Assembly: GCA_016803235.1 (NCBI GenBank)
Contig: JADCLI010000010.1
Location: forward strand, 1-64,000
DNA length: 64,000 nt
DNA from: Pimelobacter simplex
Lineage (GTDB): Bacteria; Actinomycetota; Actinomycetes; Propionibacteriales; Nocardioidaceae
Reading direction: 5' to 3'
The translations under genes and the position numbers were made by a program. Shown here one piece after another: positions 26,330 through 35,539 of this stretch. Position 1 is the stretch's first letter. Each line of letters begins with the position of its first letter. The notes below the pieces were generated by a model that saw nothing but the letters and a program-made list of their open reading frames with translations, did not search any database and was not told the DNA's origin.

Positions 26330-26959
26330 ATGACGGCGACCACCGACGGGCTCACGCGGCTGGAGCGGCGCAAGGCCGAGACTCGGCGCGAGATCATCGA
26401 CGCCGCCTTCACCTGCTTCGCTGCGCAGGGCTACCACGCGACCGGGATCGCGGACATCGCCGCGCGGCTCGGGATCGGGCACGGCACCTTCTACCGCTAC
26501 TTCGAGAACAAGCGTGACATCGTCGAGCACGTCATCGACGACCTGATCGGTCGCATCGTCGAGGCCCTCGGTGCCGAGAACGCGCCGGACGCGGTCAGCA
26601 CGCTGGAGGAGTACCGCGCCCAGACCGCGCGCATCGGCACCGCGCTCGCCCAGATCTTCAGCGAGGACCCACGAGTCGCCCAGCTGCTGCTGTCGGCGGT
26701 CGGCATCGACGACGCGATGCGAGAGCGGATGCTCGACCTGTTCGAGATGACCACGCCACTCACCGCGGCGTACCTCGAGCACGGCGTGCGGCTCGGCTAC
26801 CTCCGCGCCGATCTCGACGTCGAGCCCACCGCCCAGTCGATCAACGGGATGATCCTCGGCTCGGTGCTGGTCGGCATGCGCGAGCCCGCACCGGAGCAGC
26901 AGGAACGACTGAGCGCCGCGATCCGCGCCGTGATGTACGACGGGATCGCGGCGCGCTGA
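26330..26959 (+). CDS. TetR family regulator of the monooxygenase operon
   Basis: A 209-aa TetR protein. The DNA-binding part reads GYHATGIADIAARLGIGHGTFYRYFENKRDIV at about residues 32-64. The C-terminal domain is helical. The ATG at 26330 is chosen: a TAGGCT -10 (26317-26322) ends 7 nt before it, implying a leaderless transcript, and upstream in-frame starts would overlap the promoter. Divergent placement suggests control of the patatin-SDR-monooxygenase operon. Confidence 0.85.
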   Translation: MTATTDGLTRLERRKAETRREIIDAAFTCFAAQGYHATGIADIAARLGIGHGTFYRYFENKRDIVEHVIDDLIGRIVEALGAENAPDAVSTLEEYRAQTARIGTALAQIFSEDPRVAQLLLSAVGIDDAMRERMLDLFEMTTPLTAAYLEHGVRLGYLRADLDVEPTAQSINGMILGSVLVGMREPAPEQQERLSAAIRAVMYDGIAAR

Positions 26960-27187
26960 GTCGCGCGGCCCTGCCAGCTCGGCCTGCTGCAGGCCGACGG
27001 CCGGGCGTCGTACGTAGCCCTCGCCGACGCCCTTCCGCGTCCGGTCCTCGACGTCCTCGAGGAGGTCCGCGCGCACCCCGGCGTGCGCGACGTCGGCACC
27101 TGGCAGCACGTCGAGGTCGTCAAGGAGTCCTACGACGCGCTCACGATCACTCCGGTGCCCCGGAAGGCGCGGGAAGTCGACAGGTGA
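26960..27187 (+). pseudogene. Lrp/AsnC-family regulator remnant
   Basis: The frame ending at TGA 27185-27187 reads LLQADGRASYVALAD, resembling the start of an AsnC helix-turn-helix, and then passes directly into VLDVLEEVRAHPGVRDVGTWQHVEVVKESYDAL, resembling the C-terminal ligand-binding half. The middle of the protein is missing and there is no start codon. This looks like an internally deleted Lrp/AsnC gene. It lies between a TetR gene and the TauE permease gene, which it may once have regulated. Confidence 0.6.
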
Positions 27188-27249
27188 TAGGTGTTGTATG
27201 TAGCCTTGATCAGTAGTGTTTATAAGCATTACCGATTCGAGGTTCTGAC

Positions 27250-28143
27250 ATGTGGTTGGTCGCGGCATTCGCACTCGCCGGCGGGCTCGCGCAGCTCGTC
27301 GACGGCACGCTCGGCATGGGCTTCGGCGTGACGTCGGCGACGGTGCTGCTCGCGCTCGGAGTCGCCCCGACCGCAGCGAGCGCCGCCACCCACGCGGCCA
27401 AGCTGCCGACCACCTTCGTGTCCGGCATCGCGCACTGGCGGGCCGGCAACGTCGACCCGAAGGTGCTGGTGCGCGTCGCCCTCCCGGGTGCGGTCGGCGG
27501 CTTCCTGGGCGCGGCCATCCTCACCTCGATCAGTCTCGAGGCGGCCAAGTCCTCGATGGCCGGCCTGCTGCTCTTCTTCGGCCTGGTGATCCTGGTCCGC
27601 TTCGGCTTCGGCCTGCGGATCATCCCGACGCCGAAGGGCGGCCACACCGCCCGGTGGCTCGCGCCCATCGGCCTGCTCGGCGGCTTCGTCGACGCCACCG
27701 GCGGGGGCGGCTGGGGCCCGGTCGTCACGCCCAGCCTGATGACCGTCACCAGCCACGAGCCGCGCCGGGTCGTCGGCACGACCAACGCCGCCGAGTTCGT
27801 CGTCGCCCTGTCCGTGTCGACCGGCTTCATCACCGGTGCCGCCCACGAGGACATCCCGTGGCTGCCGGTGCTCGGCCTGGTCCTCGGCGGTGTGGCTGTC
27901 GCCCCCATCGCCGCGCGCCTCGCCGGCCGGCTGCCCCACGCGCCGATGGGCGCGATGGTCGGCGGCCTCGTCATCCTGGTCAACGCCGTCACCGTCGTGG
28001 GGGCGGTGACCGACCTCCCGGGGTGGCTCGATCTCGTCCTCGTCGTGGGCTGGCTGGCCCTCGTCGGCCGGATCGCGTGGAAGGCGTGGGGCCGCGAGAG
28101 GGCCGGTGTCGCCGAGCAAGACGAGGTCCCGGTCCCCGCCTGA
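27250..28143 (+). CDS. TauE/SafE family membrane permease
   Basis: A 297-aa membrane protein with about eight helices. Both halves carry the repeated family motif: DGTLGMGFGV near residue 20 and DATGGGGWGPVVTPS near 150. Members move sulfite, sulfoacetate or similar organosulfur anions; direction and substrate are not clear. The upstream 60 bp are unusually AT-rich for this genome (about 27180-27240) and probably hold the promoter. An AsnC-type remnant lies just upstream. After the stop, ~100 bp to the next convergent gene contain nothing recognised. Confidence 0.85.
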   Translation: MWLVAAFALAGGLAQLVDGTLGMGFGVTSATVLLALGVAPTAASAATHAAKLPTTFVSGIAHWRAGNVDPKVLVRVALPGAVGGFLGAAILTSISLEAAKSSMAGLLLFFGLVILVRFGFGLRIIPTPKGGHTARWLAPIGLLGGFVDATGGGGWGPVVTPSLMTVTSHEPRRVVGTTNAAEFVVALSVSTGFITGAAHEDIPWLPVLGLVLGGVAVAPIAARLAGRLPHAPMGAMVGGLVILVNAVTVVGAVTDLPGWLDLVLVVGWLALVGRIAWKAWGRERAGVAEQDEVPVPA

Positions 28144-28241
28144 GCGGTCGATCACACGGCGTGCGGGTGCGCCGGATGCCTCCCGCGCCGATCACGGCCG
28201 GGGCCGGCGTGCCTTCGCGGTCAGGCGAGGCGCGCCTCGAC

Positions 28242-29093
28242 TCAGCCGACTGACAGCAGCCGCTCGCACTCCTCGACCAGCCGCGCCCGCAGCGGCGCCC
28301 CCCGCTCGCTGAACCCGCGCTGCGCCTCGGCGTACGCCGCCTTGCCCTCGGCCGTCTCGATCCGCACCGGCTCGAACCCGAGGTCGGCGAGGTCGTAGGG
28401 CGCCGCGCGCATGTCGAGCGTGCGGATGTCCCAGGCGAGCTCGAAGCAGTCGGCGACAAGGTCCGAGCACACGAGCGGCGAGAGCCGGAAGGCGTGCTTG
28501 TAGAGGTCCATGCCGGCGTGCAGGCAGCCGGGCTGCTCGAAGGCGGGCCGGTCGTCGCGGCCGGGTCTGAGTGTGTTGAGCGGACGGGCCGGGGGAGTGA
28601 AGAAGCGGTACGCGTCGAAGTGCGAGCACGCGATCCGGTGCCCCTCGACGACGTCGTCGGTGCCCGTGGGGCCCAGGCGCAGCGGCCAGTCGGCGTGCCG
28701 GGTCTCGTCCTCGGCGAGCCGGTAGACCATGGCCCATTCGTGCAGCCCGAAGCAGCCGAAGTGCGGCGCCCGGTCGGCGGTCGCGGTGAGCAGCTGGTGG
28801 AGCGAGGAGATCAGCGGCCGCTGCGAGGCGAGGTACGACGCCGCGACCGTCACCCCGCCGTCAGCGGTCGCGTAGCCCTTGAGCCCCTCGAGCTCCGAGC
28901 CGGGCCCCACGACGACCCCGAACCCCGGGTGCCAGCGGCGCAGCTGCGCCGGCCGGTGGGAGTAGTAGGTGAAGAGGAAGTCGAAGACCGGGTGCTTCAC
29001 GGCGGCCCCGCGGCGGGCCAGGTGCGGGGCGACGTACCGGTCGATGCGGGCCGCGTGCTCGGCTGCACGCCGACGCCATTCCTCCGCATTCAC
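28242..29093 (-). CDS. Conserved actinobacterial protein of unknown function
   Basis: A 283-aa soluble protein, rich in Trp, His and Tyr, with HPVFDFLFTYYSHRPAQLRRWHPG near residue 35 and FGLHEWAMVYR near 115. Similar actinobacterial proteins are, from memory, often labelled 3-methyladenine DNA glycosylase, but no known glycosylase fold motif is evident, so I keep it as unknown. The GTG at 29093 is preferred because a TACGCT -10 (29107-29102, minus strand) lies 8 nt upstream, giving a nearly leaderless transcript. A TTG at 29102 is the alternative. Confidence 0.65.
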   Translation of the reverse strand: MNAEEWRRRAAEHAARIDRYVAPHLARRGAAVKHPVFDFLFTYYSHRPAQLRRWHPGFGVVVGPGSELEGLKGYATADGGVTVAASYLASQRPLISSLHQLLTATADRAPHFGCFGLHEWAMVYRLAEDETRHADWPLRLGPTGTDDVVEGHRIACSHFDAYRFFTPPARPLNTLRPGRDDRPAFEQPGCLHAGMDLYKHAFRLSPLVCSDLVADCFELAWDIRTLDMRAAPYDLADLGFEPVRIETAEGKAAYAEAQRGFSERGAPLRARLVEECERLLSVG

Positions 29094-29101
29094 GACGACC
29101 A

Positions 29102-29119
29102 AGCGTAGGTCGATAGGCT
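29102..29119. promoter_or_regulatory. Back-to-back leaderless promoters
   Basis: TAGGCT (29114-29119) reads right, ending 6 nt before the GTG at 29126. TACGCT (29107-29102, minus strand) reads left, 8 nt before the GTG at 29093. Two divergent promoters fit in a 32-bp gap. Confidence 0.5.
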
Positions 29120-29125
29120 CACCGG

Positions 29126-29938
29126 GTGCGCATCGTCAGATTCACGACAGGCGAGGAGCCGTCGTACGGCGTCCTGACCGGCGACCTCGACGAGTACGGC
29201 CAACCGGGCGACGACGCGGTGATCGTCGGTCTCGTCGGCGACCCGCTGTACCAGGGGATCAAGCTGCTGGAGAAGGAGCACCGCCTCGAGGACGTGCGCC
29301 TGCTGGCGCCGGTCCTGCCGCGCAGCAAGGTGATCGGGATCGGCCGCAACTACGCGGCCCACGCGGCCGAGATGGGCAACGACGTGCCTGCCGAGCCGCT
29401 GATGTTCCTCAAGCCGAACACCAGTGTGGTCGGGCCGAACGACGCGATCCTGTACCCGCGCCAGACTCAGGACCTGCACTACGAGGGCGAGCTCGCCGTC
29501 GTCATCGGCCGCATCTGCCGCGACGTCCCGGCCGAGCAGGCCACCGACGTCATCCACGGCTACACGATCGCCAACGACGTGACCGCGCGCGACCTGCAGC
29601 GCTCGGACGGGCAGTTCACCCGCGCCAAGGGCTTCGACACCTTCTGCCCGCTCGGGCCGTGGATCGAGACCGACCTCGACCCCCACGACTTCAACGAGGG
29701 CCGGCGGGTCCAGACGTTCCTCAACGGTGACGTCGTCCAGGACGGTACGACGGCCGACATGGTCTTCGACGTACCGGCGCTGATCGCCCACGTCTCCAGC
29801 GTGATGACGCTGTTGCCCGGCGACGTCATCCTCACCGGCACCCCCGAGGGTGTCGGACCCATGCAGGTCGGCGACGAGGTGGAGATCTCGATCGAAGGCC
29901 TCGGAACCCTCACGAACAAGGTGGAAGCACGAGCATGA
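29126..29938 (+). CDS. Fumarylacetoacetate hydrolase (FAH) family protein
   Basis: A 270-aa FAH-superfamily enzyme; members hydrolyse or decarboxylate beta-diketo or hydroxymuconate-like acids. The core shows [15 protein letters not shown] near residue 72, [14 protein letters not shown] near 93 and the metal site in [11 protein letters not shown] near 117, then NDVTARDLQ and [12 protein letters not shown]. The GTG start appears leaderless. Its last 4 bp overlap the gltX start (ATGA), a link common in actinobacteria. The exact substrate cannot be assigned. Confidence 0.87.
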   Translation: MRIVRFTTGEEPSYGVLTGDLDEYGQPGDDAVIVGLVGDPLYQGIKLLEKEHRLEDVRLLAPVLPRSKVIGIGRNYAAHAAEMGNDVPAEPLMFLKPNTSVVGPNDAILYPRQTQDLHYEGELAVVIGRICRDVPAEQATDVIHGYTIANDVTARDLQRSDGQFTRAKGFDTFCPLGPWIETDLDPHDFNEGRRVQTFLNGDVVQDGTTADMVFDVPALIAHVSSVMTLLPGDVILTGTPEGVGPMQVGDEVEISIEGLGTLTNKVEARA

Positions 29939-31410
29939 GCAGCCCCAACGGCCCGGTCCGCGTCCGGATGGCCCCCTCGCCGACCGGGAGCCCCCACGTC
30001 GGCATGATCCGCACGGCGCTGTTCAACTGGGCGTTCGCGCGCCACCACGGCGGCACCTTCGTCTTCCGCATCGAGGACACCGACAAGGAGCGCAGCACCG
30101 ACGAGTCGCTGGACGCGATCCTCGACCTGATGCGCTGGCTCGGCCTCGACTGGGACGAGGGCCCGGGCGTGGGCGGCCCGTTCGCGCCGTACCGGCAGAG
30201 CGAGCGCAGCGACCTGTACGCCGACGCGCTGGCCAGGCTCAAGGAGAGCAGGTTCACCTACGACTGCTACTGCACCAACGAGGAGGCCGCCGCGCGCCGC
30301 AAGGCCGCGGGCTCCAAGGTGCAGGGGTACGACGGCTTCTGCCGCGAGCTGACCCAGGAGCAGGTCGACGCGTTCGTGGCCGACGGCCGCCGGCCGGTCG
30401 TGCGCTTCCGGATGCCCGACGGCTCGATCACCTGGAACGACATGGTCCGCGGCGAGGTCACCTTCGAGACCGAGTTCGTGCCCGACTTCGCGCTGTGCCG
30501 CGCCAACGGCGACCCGCTGTACACGCTGGTCAACCCGGTCGACGACGCGCTCATGGAGATCACCCACGTGCTCCGCGGCGAGGACCTGTTGTCGAGCACC
30601 CCGCGCCAGATCGCCCTCTACGAGGCGCTCAAGGAGGTCGGCATCGCCAAGGCGACGCCGGAGTTCGGCCACCTGCCCTACGTCATGGGCGAGGGCAACA
30701 AGAAGCTCTCCAAGCGCGACCCCGAGGCGCACGCGCTGGCCTACCGCGACCAGGGCTACCTGCCCGAGGGCCTGCTCAACTACCTCGCCCTGCTGGGCTG
30801 GGCGATCGCGGCCGACCGCGACATCTTCAGCCTCGAGGAGATGGTCGAGGCCTTCGACATCACCGACGTCGTCGCCAACCCCGCTCGCTTCGACCTGAAG
30901 AAGTGCGACGCCATCAACACCGCCCACATGCGGATGCTCTCCATCGAGGAGATCACCCACCGGGTGCTGCCGTTCCTCAAGCGTGACGGTGTGGTGAGCG
31001 ACCCGGTGAGCGACGCGGACGCCCAGCTGCTCGAGCTCGCGATGCCGCTGGTCGGCGAGCGGATCAACAAGCTCGCCGAGGCCAGCAGCATGCTGGGCTT
31101 CCTGTTCGTCTCCGAGGACGCCTTCGAGGTCGACCCCGACGACGCGGCCAAGCAGATCGGTGAGGCCGGCATCCCCGTCCTGCAGGCGTCCTACGACGCG
31201 CTGGCAGCGCTGCCGACCTGGTCGACCGACGCCATCCAGACCGCGCTGCAGGGTGCGCTCGTCGACGGGCTCGGCCTCAAGCCGCGCAACGCGTTCGGTC
31301 CGGTCCGCGTCGCCGTCACGGGCCGCCGGATCTCGCCGCCGCTGTTCGAGTCGATGGAGCTCCTCGGCCGCGACCGCAGCCTCGGGCGCTTGCAGCGTGC
31401 CCTCGGCTGA
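29935..31410 (+). CDS. gltX: Glutamyl-tRNA synthetase
   Basis: Charges tRNA-Glu and possibly tRNA-Gln if the cell uses the indirect pathway. The 491-aa class I synthetase has the HIGH-like motif SPTGSPHVG near residues 14-22 and the KMSKS-like KKLSKRD near 258-264. Its C-terminal anticodon-binding domain is complete. It is translationally coupled to the FAH gene upstream and overlaps the CPBP gene by 14 bp. The tRNA-Gln and tRNA-Glu genes lie 1 kb downstream. Confidence 0.95.
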   Translation: MSSPNGPVRVRMAPSPTGSPHVGMIRTALFNWAFARHHGGTFVFRIEDTDKERSTDESLDAILDLMRWLGLDWDEGPGVGGPFAPYRQSERSDLYADALARLKESRFTYDCYCTNEEAAARRKAAGSKVQGYDGFCRELTQEQVDAFVADGRRPVVRFRMPDGSITWNDMVRGEVTFETEFVPDFALCRANGDPLYTLVNPVDDALMEITHVLRGEDLLSSTPRQIALYEALKEVGIAKATPEFGHLPYVMGEGNKKLSKRDPEAHALAYRDQGYLPEGLLNYLALLGWAIAADRDIFSLEEMVEAFDITDVVANPARFDLKKCDAINTAHMRMLSIEEITHRVLPFLKRDGVVSDPVSDADAQLLELAMPLVGERINKLAEASSMLGFLFVSEDAFEVDPDDAAKQIGEAGIPVLQASYDALAALPTWSTDAIQTALQGALVDGLGLKPRNAFGPVRVAVTGRRISPPLFESMELLGRDRSLGRLQRALG

Positions 31411-32392
31411 CCCGACCGGACCTGCGCCAGTCGGGCTGCGATACGACGAGCTCCAGCGGCGGGGGCCGGAGGGTGCCTGGCGTCCGCTGGCCGGGATCCC
31501 GCTGCTGCTGGTGATCTTCTTCGCCGGACAGCTCGTGATGAGCGTCGTCGTGACGCTCGTGCTGGTCGCCGGCGGCGACTCGTCCACCGCGGCGGTCGAC
31601 AAGCTCTCCGGCGACATCGCGACGCCGTCCTTCCTGGCGCTGGTCAACCTGGGCTGGGCCGCCGCGATCCCCGCCGTGTGGGTGGTGGCGCGGCTGCTGC
31701 ACGGGCAGACGCCCGGCTGGGTGACGTCGGTGGCCGGCGCGCTGCGCTGGCGCTGGTTCGCGGTGTGCCTCGGCCTCGCCGTGGTCGCCCTGGCCCTCAC
31801 CGTGCTCGCCTCGGGCATGCTGCCCGACCAGGGCTCCAGCACCCTCGACACCAGCGGCGGCGCGAACCCGTGGACCTCGACGGTCCGCGACTTCCTGCTG
31901 GTGATCGTGCTGCTCACGCCGCTGCAGGCCGCGGGGGAGGAGTACGTGTTCCGCGGCTATCTCGCGCAGGCGTTCGGCGGCCTGGCCGCGCGCGCCGGAG
32001 CCCGGGTGAGCGCGGCGGTCGCGGTCGTCGTACCCGCGCTGCTGTTCGCGCTCGCCCACGGCCTGGGCCAGGACGTGCCGATCTTCCTCGACCGGTTCGC
32101 CTTCGGCCTCGTCGCCGGGCTGCTCGTGATCCTCACCGGCGGTCTCGAGGCGGGCATCGCGATGCACGTCCTCAACAACTTCCTGGCCTTCGGCCTGGCG
32201 CTCGCGTTCAGCGACATGACCGAGGCGCTCAACCCCACCGGCGGGAGCTGGTGGTCGATCCCCGTGACCCTCGTCCAGTCGGTCGGCTACCTGCTGCTGG
32301 CGGTCGGGGCGGCCCGTCGGCTCGGGGTGCAGGACCGCACCAGAGGGCCGGAGGGCGGGGTCATTTTGGAGGCCGAGCAGGCCGACGGGTAA
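31397..32392 (+). CDS. CPBP family intramembrane metalloprotease
   Basis: A 331-aa membrane protein of the CPBP (Abi/CAAX protease-like) family with about eight helices. Its active-site motifs are present in order: EEYVFRGY (EExxxR) near residue 180, FALAHG (FxxxH) near 216 and HVLNNF (HxxxN) near 257. The GTG at 31397 overlaps gltX by 14 bp, so it is probably co-transcribed. Substrate unknown. The 3' end contains a TTGGAG...TAAGGT promoter for the tRNA genes. Confidence 0.87.
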   Translation: MPSADPTGPAPVGLRYDELQRRGPEGAWRPLAGIPLLLVIFFAGQLVMSVVVTLVLVAGGDSSTAAVDKLSGDIATPSFLALVNLGWAAAIPAVWVVARLLHGQTPGWVTSVAGALRWRWFAVCLGLAVVALALTVLASGMLPDQGSSTLDTSGGANPWTSTVRDFLLVIVLLTPLQAAGEEYVFRGYLAQAFGGLAARAGARVSAAVAVVVPALLFALAHGLGQDVPIFLDRFAFGLVAGLLVILTGGLEAGIAMHVLNNFLAFGLALAFSDMTEALNPTGGSWWSIPVTLVQSVGYLLLAVGAARRLGVQDRTRGPEGGVILEAEQADG

Positions 32393-32395
32393 GGT
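32366..32395 (+). promoter_or_regulatory. Promoter of tRNA-Gln gene
   Basis: TTGGAG (32366-32371) and TAAGGT (32390-32395) are separated by 18 nt, placing the start about 35 nt before the tRNA. The -35 overlaps the end of the CPBP gene. Confidence 0.55.
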
Positions 32396-32436
32396 AGGTT
32401 CTCGGTTCGCCGGCCTCGGCCGGGGATCGAAACCAT

Positions 32437-32508
32437 TGGGATATGGTGTAATTGGCAACACAGCTGATTCTGGTTCAGTCGTTCTAGGTTCGAGTCCTAG
32501 TATCCCAG
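32437..32508 (+). tRNA. tRNA-Gln (anticodon CTG)
   Basis: The acceptor stem pairs TGGGATA (32437-32443) with TATCCCA (32501-32507) and is followed by a G discriminator. The anticodon loop reads TTCTGGT (CTG, Gln). The T arm holds GGTTCGAGTCC. The CCA end is not encoded. U1-A72 is typical of bacterial tRNA-Gln. Confidence 0.95.
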
Positions 32509-32545
32509 CGAGGCTCTCGCGAGAGACAGGTCACTCCGTCAGGAT

Positions 32546-32575
32546 TTGGCCGGTCAGGCAGGAAATCGCTAGAGT
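32546..32575 (+). promoter_or_regulatory. Promoter of tRNA-Glu gene
   Basis: TTGGCC (32546-32551) and TAGAGT (32570-32575) are 18 nt apart and lie about 38 nt before the tRNA, so this tRNA has its own promoter. Confidence 0.55.
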
Positions 32576-32613
32576 TCACGACGTTGTCACGGAGAGATCC
32601 GGAACAACGAGAT

Positions 32614-32686
32614 GCCCCCGTTGTGTAGCGGCCTAGCACGCCTGCCTCTCACGTAGGTAGCGCCGGTTCGAATCCGGTCGGGGGTA
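32614..32686 (+). tRNA. tRNA-Glu (anticodon CTC)
   Basis: GCCCCCG (32614-32620) pairs with CGGGGGT (32679-32685), ending in a G-U pair, with discriminator A. The anticodon loop CTCTCAC gives CTC (Glu). The T arm holds GGTTCGAATCC. No CCA is encoded. A strong hairpin follows 8 bp later. Confidence 0.95.
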
Positions 32687-32693
32687 CAGCTTC

Positions 32694-32719
32694 GGGCCCG
32701 GTCCACCAGGACCGGGCCC
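32694..32719 (+). terminator. Hairpin terminator after tRNA-Glu
   Basis: A perfect 11-bp stem (32694-32704 with 32709-32719) with an ACCA loop, without a clear T-run, as is usual in high-GC actinobacteria. Confidence 0.7.
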
Positions 32720-32721
32720 GA

Positions 32722-32883
32722 CTGGTTTCTCCGACCGTCGCGCGGGACCTCGGGCCCCAGACGCTCTTCATCTCGTGCGGTACGACGACGAGCACGCTCG
32801 CGACGCACTCCAACCTCAACGAGTCGAGCGGCTACGTGCAGCAGACGTTCGACCTCTCCGCATCGGCGACACCGCGATCGGCG
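32722..32883 (+). pseudogene. Fragment of secreted-protein C-terminal domain
   Basis: An in-frame stretch without a start reads [23 protein letters not shown] around 32794-32862. Such SSGYVQ(K/R)(T/S)FDLSA strings occur in beta-sandwich domains of secreted peptidases. No stop bounds the fragment before it runs antisense into the next gene, and flanking domain parts are absent. It lies directly after the tRNA-Glu terminator, a site where inserted DNA is often lost and eroded. Family placement is tentative. Confidence 0.35.
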
Positions 32884-32916
32884 TCGGGTAGCCGCCGCGA
32901 CAGAGCGGGCGGGCGG

Positions 32917-33381
32917 TCACCGGTCTCCGGTGGTCGCCCGCGCGTCCTTGGCGGCCGCGGTCTTCCGCGCCGCGCGGGTCTTCGGCGGTGTCGGCTCGGT
33001 GCCGACGATCGCGAACACCGGGGCAGTGACCTTCTCCAGCGCCGCGACGGCCTCGGCGTGCCGCTCGGCGAGCTTGGCGACGACACCGGCGAGCTCCGCC
33101 TGGGCCTCGGCCAGGGTGTGCACGGTGTCGGCGAGCTCGCGCTGGCGGACGATGAAGTCCTGCAGGGGCTGCGCCGTGGAGCTGGCCAGGCTCGTGACCG
33201 CGCCGGCCATCCCGGCGACCGCCCCGGCGAGGTCACCGACCTGGCGGGCGAGCTCGTCGGGCTGGGTGACGCCCGTGACCGCGGTGTCGCGCACCCCCTT
33301 GAGGACGTCGGTGGTGAGCTTGAGTGCGACCTGCTGCGACCTGATCAGCAGGTCGAGGGGATTGAGGGGAGCGTCCGCCAT
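32917..33381 (-). CDS. Helical protein with Lys/Ala-rich tail (phasin-like?)
   Basis: A 154-aa, almost wholly alpha-helical protein: amphipathic heptads from about residues 10-115 ([51 protein letters not shown]), then a basic Ala/Lys/Thr-rich tail with [14 protein letters not shown]. No enzymatic motif. Size, helical repeats and the basic tail recall phasin-like granule proteins or DNA-associated helical proteins, but I cannot assign it. Confidence 0.6.
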   Translation of the reverse strand: MADAPLNPLDLLIRSQQVALKLTTDVLKGVRDTAVTGVTQPDELARQVGDLAGAVAGMAGAVTSLASSTAQPLQDFIVRQRELADTVHTLAEAQAELAGVVAKLAERHAEAVAALEKVTAPVFAIVGTEPTPPKTRAARKTAAAKDARATTGDR

Positions 33382-33464
33382 GGGAGCAGCGTGGCAGAAC
33401 CAGGCCCCTGCTGGTCACCGTCATGTCCGATTTCCGCGAGAGACTGTCGGTGGCGGAGGGCAGG

Positions 33465-34967
33465 ATGGACGACATGGAGAGCACAGTGACCACGCCGGAG
33501 CAGCTCGACTTCGGGCGCTGCTACACGGCCGTGCAGTCGCGCGACCGCCGCTTCGACGGCGTCTTCTACACGGCGGTGCGCTCGACCGGGATCTACTGCC
33601 GGCCCTCGTGCCCGGCCCGCACGCCGGCGTCCCGCAACGTCTCCTTCCACCGCACCGCCGCGGCCGCCCAGGCAGCCGGCTACCGCGCCTGCAAGCGCTG
33701 CCTGCCCGACGCGACGCCCGGCAGCCCCGACTGGGACGTCGCCGCGACCGTCGCGGGCCGGGCGATGCGACTGATCGCCGACGGCGTCGTCGACCGCGAG
33801 GGAGTCGAGGGCCTGGCGGCCCGGCTCGGCTACACCTCGCGCCACCTCTCGCGGCTGCTCACCAGCGAGCTCGGCGCCGGACCCCTCGCGCTCGCCCGCA
33901 CGCAGCGAGCCCAGACCGCCCGTGCCCTCGTGGAGAGCACGACGCTGAGCCTGGCCGACGTCGCGTTCGCAGCCGGGTTCTCGAGCGTGCGGCAGTTCAA
34001 CGACACGATGCTCGAGGTGTACGACGCCACGCCGAGCCACCTGCGCGGCCGCAAGGCGCGCGCCGGGAGCCAGGTGCCGGGCGCCATCGACCTTCGGATC
34101 GCCGTGCGTACGCCGTTCCGCGGCTCCGCGCTGCTCCGCTTCCTCGCCGACCGGGCGGTGCCCGGTGTCGAGGTCGCCAAGGTCGCGGCCGACGGCAGCG
34201 GCTCGTACTCCCGCGCGCTCGACCTGCCCCACGGGCCGGGAGCCGCCCGGGTCGAGCTCGCCGACCTCGACGGTGTGGGGTCGTCGTACCTGCCCCTGCG
34301 GCTGGCCCTCGACGACCTGCGCGACACGACGGCCGCACTCGCGCGGATGCGCGCCCTGCTCGACGCCGACGCCGACCCGGTGGCGGTCGACACCCACCTG
34401 TCCGCGGATCCGATGCTCGCCCCGCTGGTCGCTGCCCGTCCGGGGCTGCGGGTGCCGGGGCACGTGGACGGTGCCGAGGTCGCGGTGCGCGCGGTGCTCG
34501 GCCAGCAGGTCACCGTCGTCGCCGCCCGCACCGCCGCGGCCCGCCTCGTCGCCGCGCACGGTCGGCCCGTCGAGACCGGGATCCCCGGCCTGACGCACCT
34601 GTTCCCCGACGCGGCCACGGTCGCGGCGCTCGCGCCCGAGGAGTTCCGGATGCCCCGCGCCCGCGGGCGCGCGCTGGTCGGGCTGTGCACGGCGATCGCC
34701 GCGGGCGACGTCGTGCTCGACCGCGGCCCGGACCGCGGCGACGTACGACGCAGCCTCCTCGCGCTGCCGGGCATCGGGCCGTGGACGGCCGACTACATCG
34801 CGCTGCGTGCGCTCGGCCACCCCGACGTGTGGCTGCCGACCGACGTCGGCGTGCGCAACGCCCTGGCCCGCAACTCCACCACCGACACCGACGACATCGA
34901 CCCCGAGGGATGGGCGCCCTGGCGCTCCTACGCCCTCCTCCACCTGTGGACCTCGCTGGAAGGATGA
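33465..34967 (+). CDS. Fused Ada regulator-AlkA DNA glycosylase
   Basis: A ~500-aa three-part DNA alkylation repair protein. An N-terminal Ada zinc domain (about residues 10-75) has the four cysteines in YCRPSCP and ACKRCLPD; one is the methyl-phosphotriester acceptor. An AraC-type helix-turn-helix (about 85-190) follows. The C-terminal AlkA-type glycosylase contains the helix-hairpin-helix [15 protein letters not shown] and the downstream TDVGVR Asp. The start is uncertain: ATG 33465 has GGAGGG close upstream; 33423 and 33474 are alternatives. The methyltransferase gene ogt follows with a 4-bp overlap, giving a compact adaptive-response operon. Confidence 0.9.
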   Translation: MDDMESTVTTPEQLDFGRCYTAVQSRDRRFDGVFYTAVRSTGIYCRPSCPARTPASRNVSFHRTAAAAQAAGYRACKRCLPDATPGSPDWDVAATVAGRAMRLIADGVVDREGVEGLAARLGYTSRHLSRLLTSELGAGPLALARTQRAQTARALVESTTLSLADVAFAAGFSSVRQFNDTMLEVYDATPSHLRGRKARAGSQVPGAIDLRIAVRTPFRGSALLRFLADRAVPGVEVAKVAADGSGSYSRALDLPHGPGAARVELADLDGVGSSYLPLRLALDDLRDTTAALARMRALLDADADPVAVDTHLSADPMLAPLVAARPGLRVPGHVDGAEVAVRAVLGQQVTVVAARTAAARLVAAHGRPVETGIPGLTHLFPDAATVAALAPEEFRMPRARGRALVGLCTAIAAGDVVLDRGPDRGDVRRSLLALPGIGPWTADYIALRALGHPDVWLPTDVGVRNALARNSTTDTDDIDPEGWAPWRSYALLHLWTSLEG

Positions 34968-35458
34968 GCACTGCCATGTGGACCGTCATCGAATCGCCCA
35001 TCGGGCCGTTGCGCCTCGTCGAGGAGGCCGGCGCGATCACCGCGATCGAGTTCTCCCCGTTCCGCGACGGCGTCCGGCCCCTCGGCACCGAGGGCACCGA
35101 CCACCCCGTGCTGGTCGCCGCCGCGCGCCAGCTCGCGGAGTACTTCGCCGGCGAGCGCACCGAGTTCGACCTGCCGCTCGCGCCCGCGGGCAGTGCGTGG
35201 CAGCGCTCGGTGTGGGCCCAGTTGCTCGGCATCGGCTACGGCGAGACCGCGTCGTACGGCGAGATCGCCGCGCGGCTCGGCAAGACCAACGCCGCCTCGC
35301 GCGCCGTCGGCACGGCCAACGGCGCGAACCCGATCCCCATCGTGATCCCGTGCCACCGGGTGATCGGGGCCAACGGGACGCTCACCGGCTACGCCGGGGG
35401 ACTGGAGCGCAAGCAGCTGCTGCTGTCGCTGGAGCGCGACGAGGATGCGCTGTTCTAG
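34964..35458 (+). CDS. ogt: Methylated-DNA-protein-cysteine methyltransferase
   Basis: A 164-aa suicide methyltransferase that removes methyl groups from O6-methylguanine onto its own cysteine, in [12 protein letters not shown] near residue 130. The upstream [26 protein letters not shown] forms the DNA-binding helix-turn-helix. The ATG at 34964 overlaps the Ada-AlkA stop (ATGA), so expression is coupled; the Ada part of the upstream protein probably activates this operon upon methylation. Confidence 0.93.
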   Translation: MSTAMWTVIESPIGPLRLVEEAGAITAIEFSPFRDGVRPLGTEGTDHPVLVAAARQLAEYFAGERTEFDLPLAPAGSAWQRSVWAQLLGIGYGETASYGEIAARLGKTNAASRAVGTANGANPIPIVIPCHRVIGANGTLTGYAGGLERKQLLLSLERDEDALF

Positions 35459-35468
35459 AAGGTGCGGC

Positions 35469-35539
35469 GCGCCAGTTTCACCGGCCGGCCGGCCGGTGAA
35501 ACCGGCGCTTGGACGAGGAAGGATCCGCGTCCAGGCGCC
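35469..35539. repeat. Nested palindromic intergenic repeats
   Basis: Between convergent ogt and the IclR gene lies a perfect 28-bp palindrome (35475-35502, half-site GTTTCACCGGCCGG), extended by 5-bp GCGCC/GGCGC arms. It is followed by a second inverted repeat (35504-35515 with 35528-35539, 11 of 12 matches). The string GCGCCAGTTTC occurs twice (35469-35479 and again from 35536). It may act as a bidirectional terminator or be a REP-like element. Confidence 0.65.

Noticed and set aside
28242..29093. Annotation as 3-methyladenine DNA glycosylase
   Set aside because: That name is attached to similar proteins in some annotations, but I see neither an AlkA helix-hairpin-helix nor an AAG-type motif.
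32437..32686. Integrative element boundary at the two tRNA genes
   Set aside because: No integrase gene and no repeated tRNA 3' end is visible nearby; only a short decayed fragment follows.
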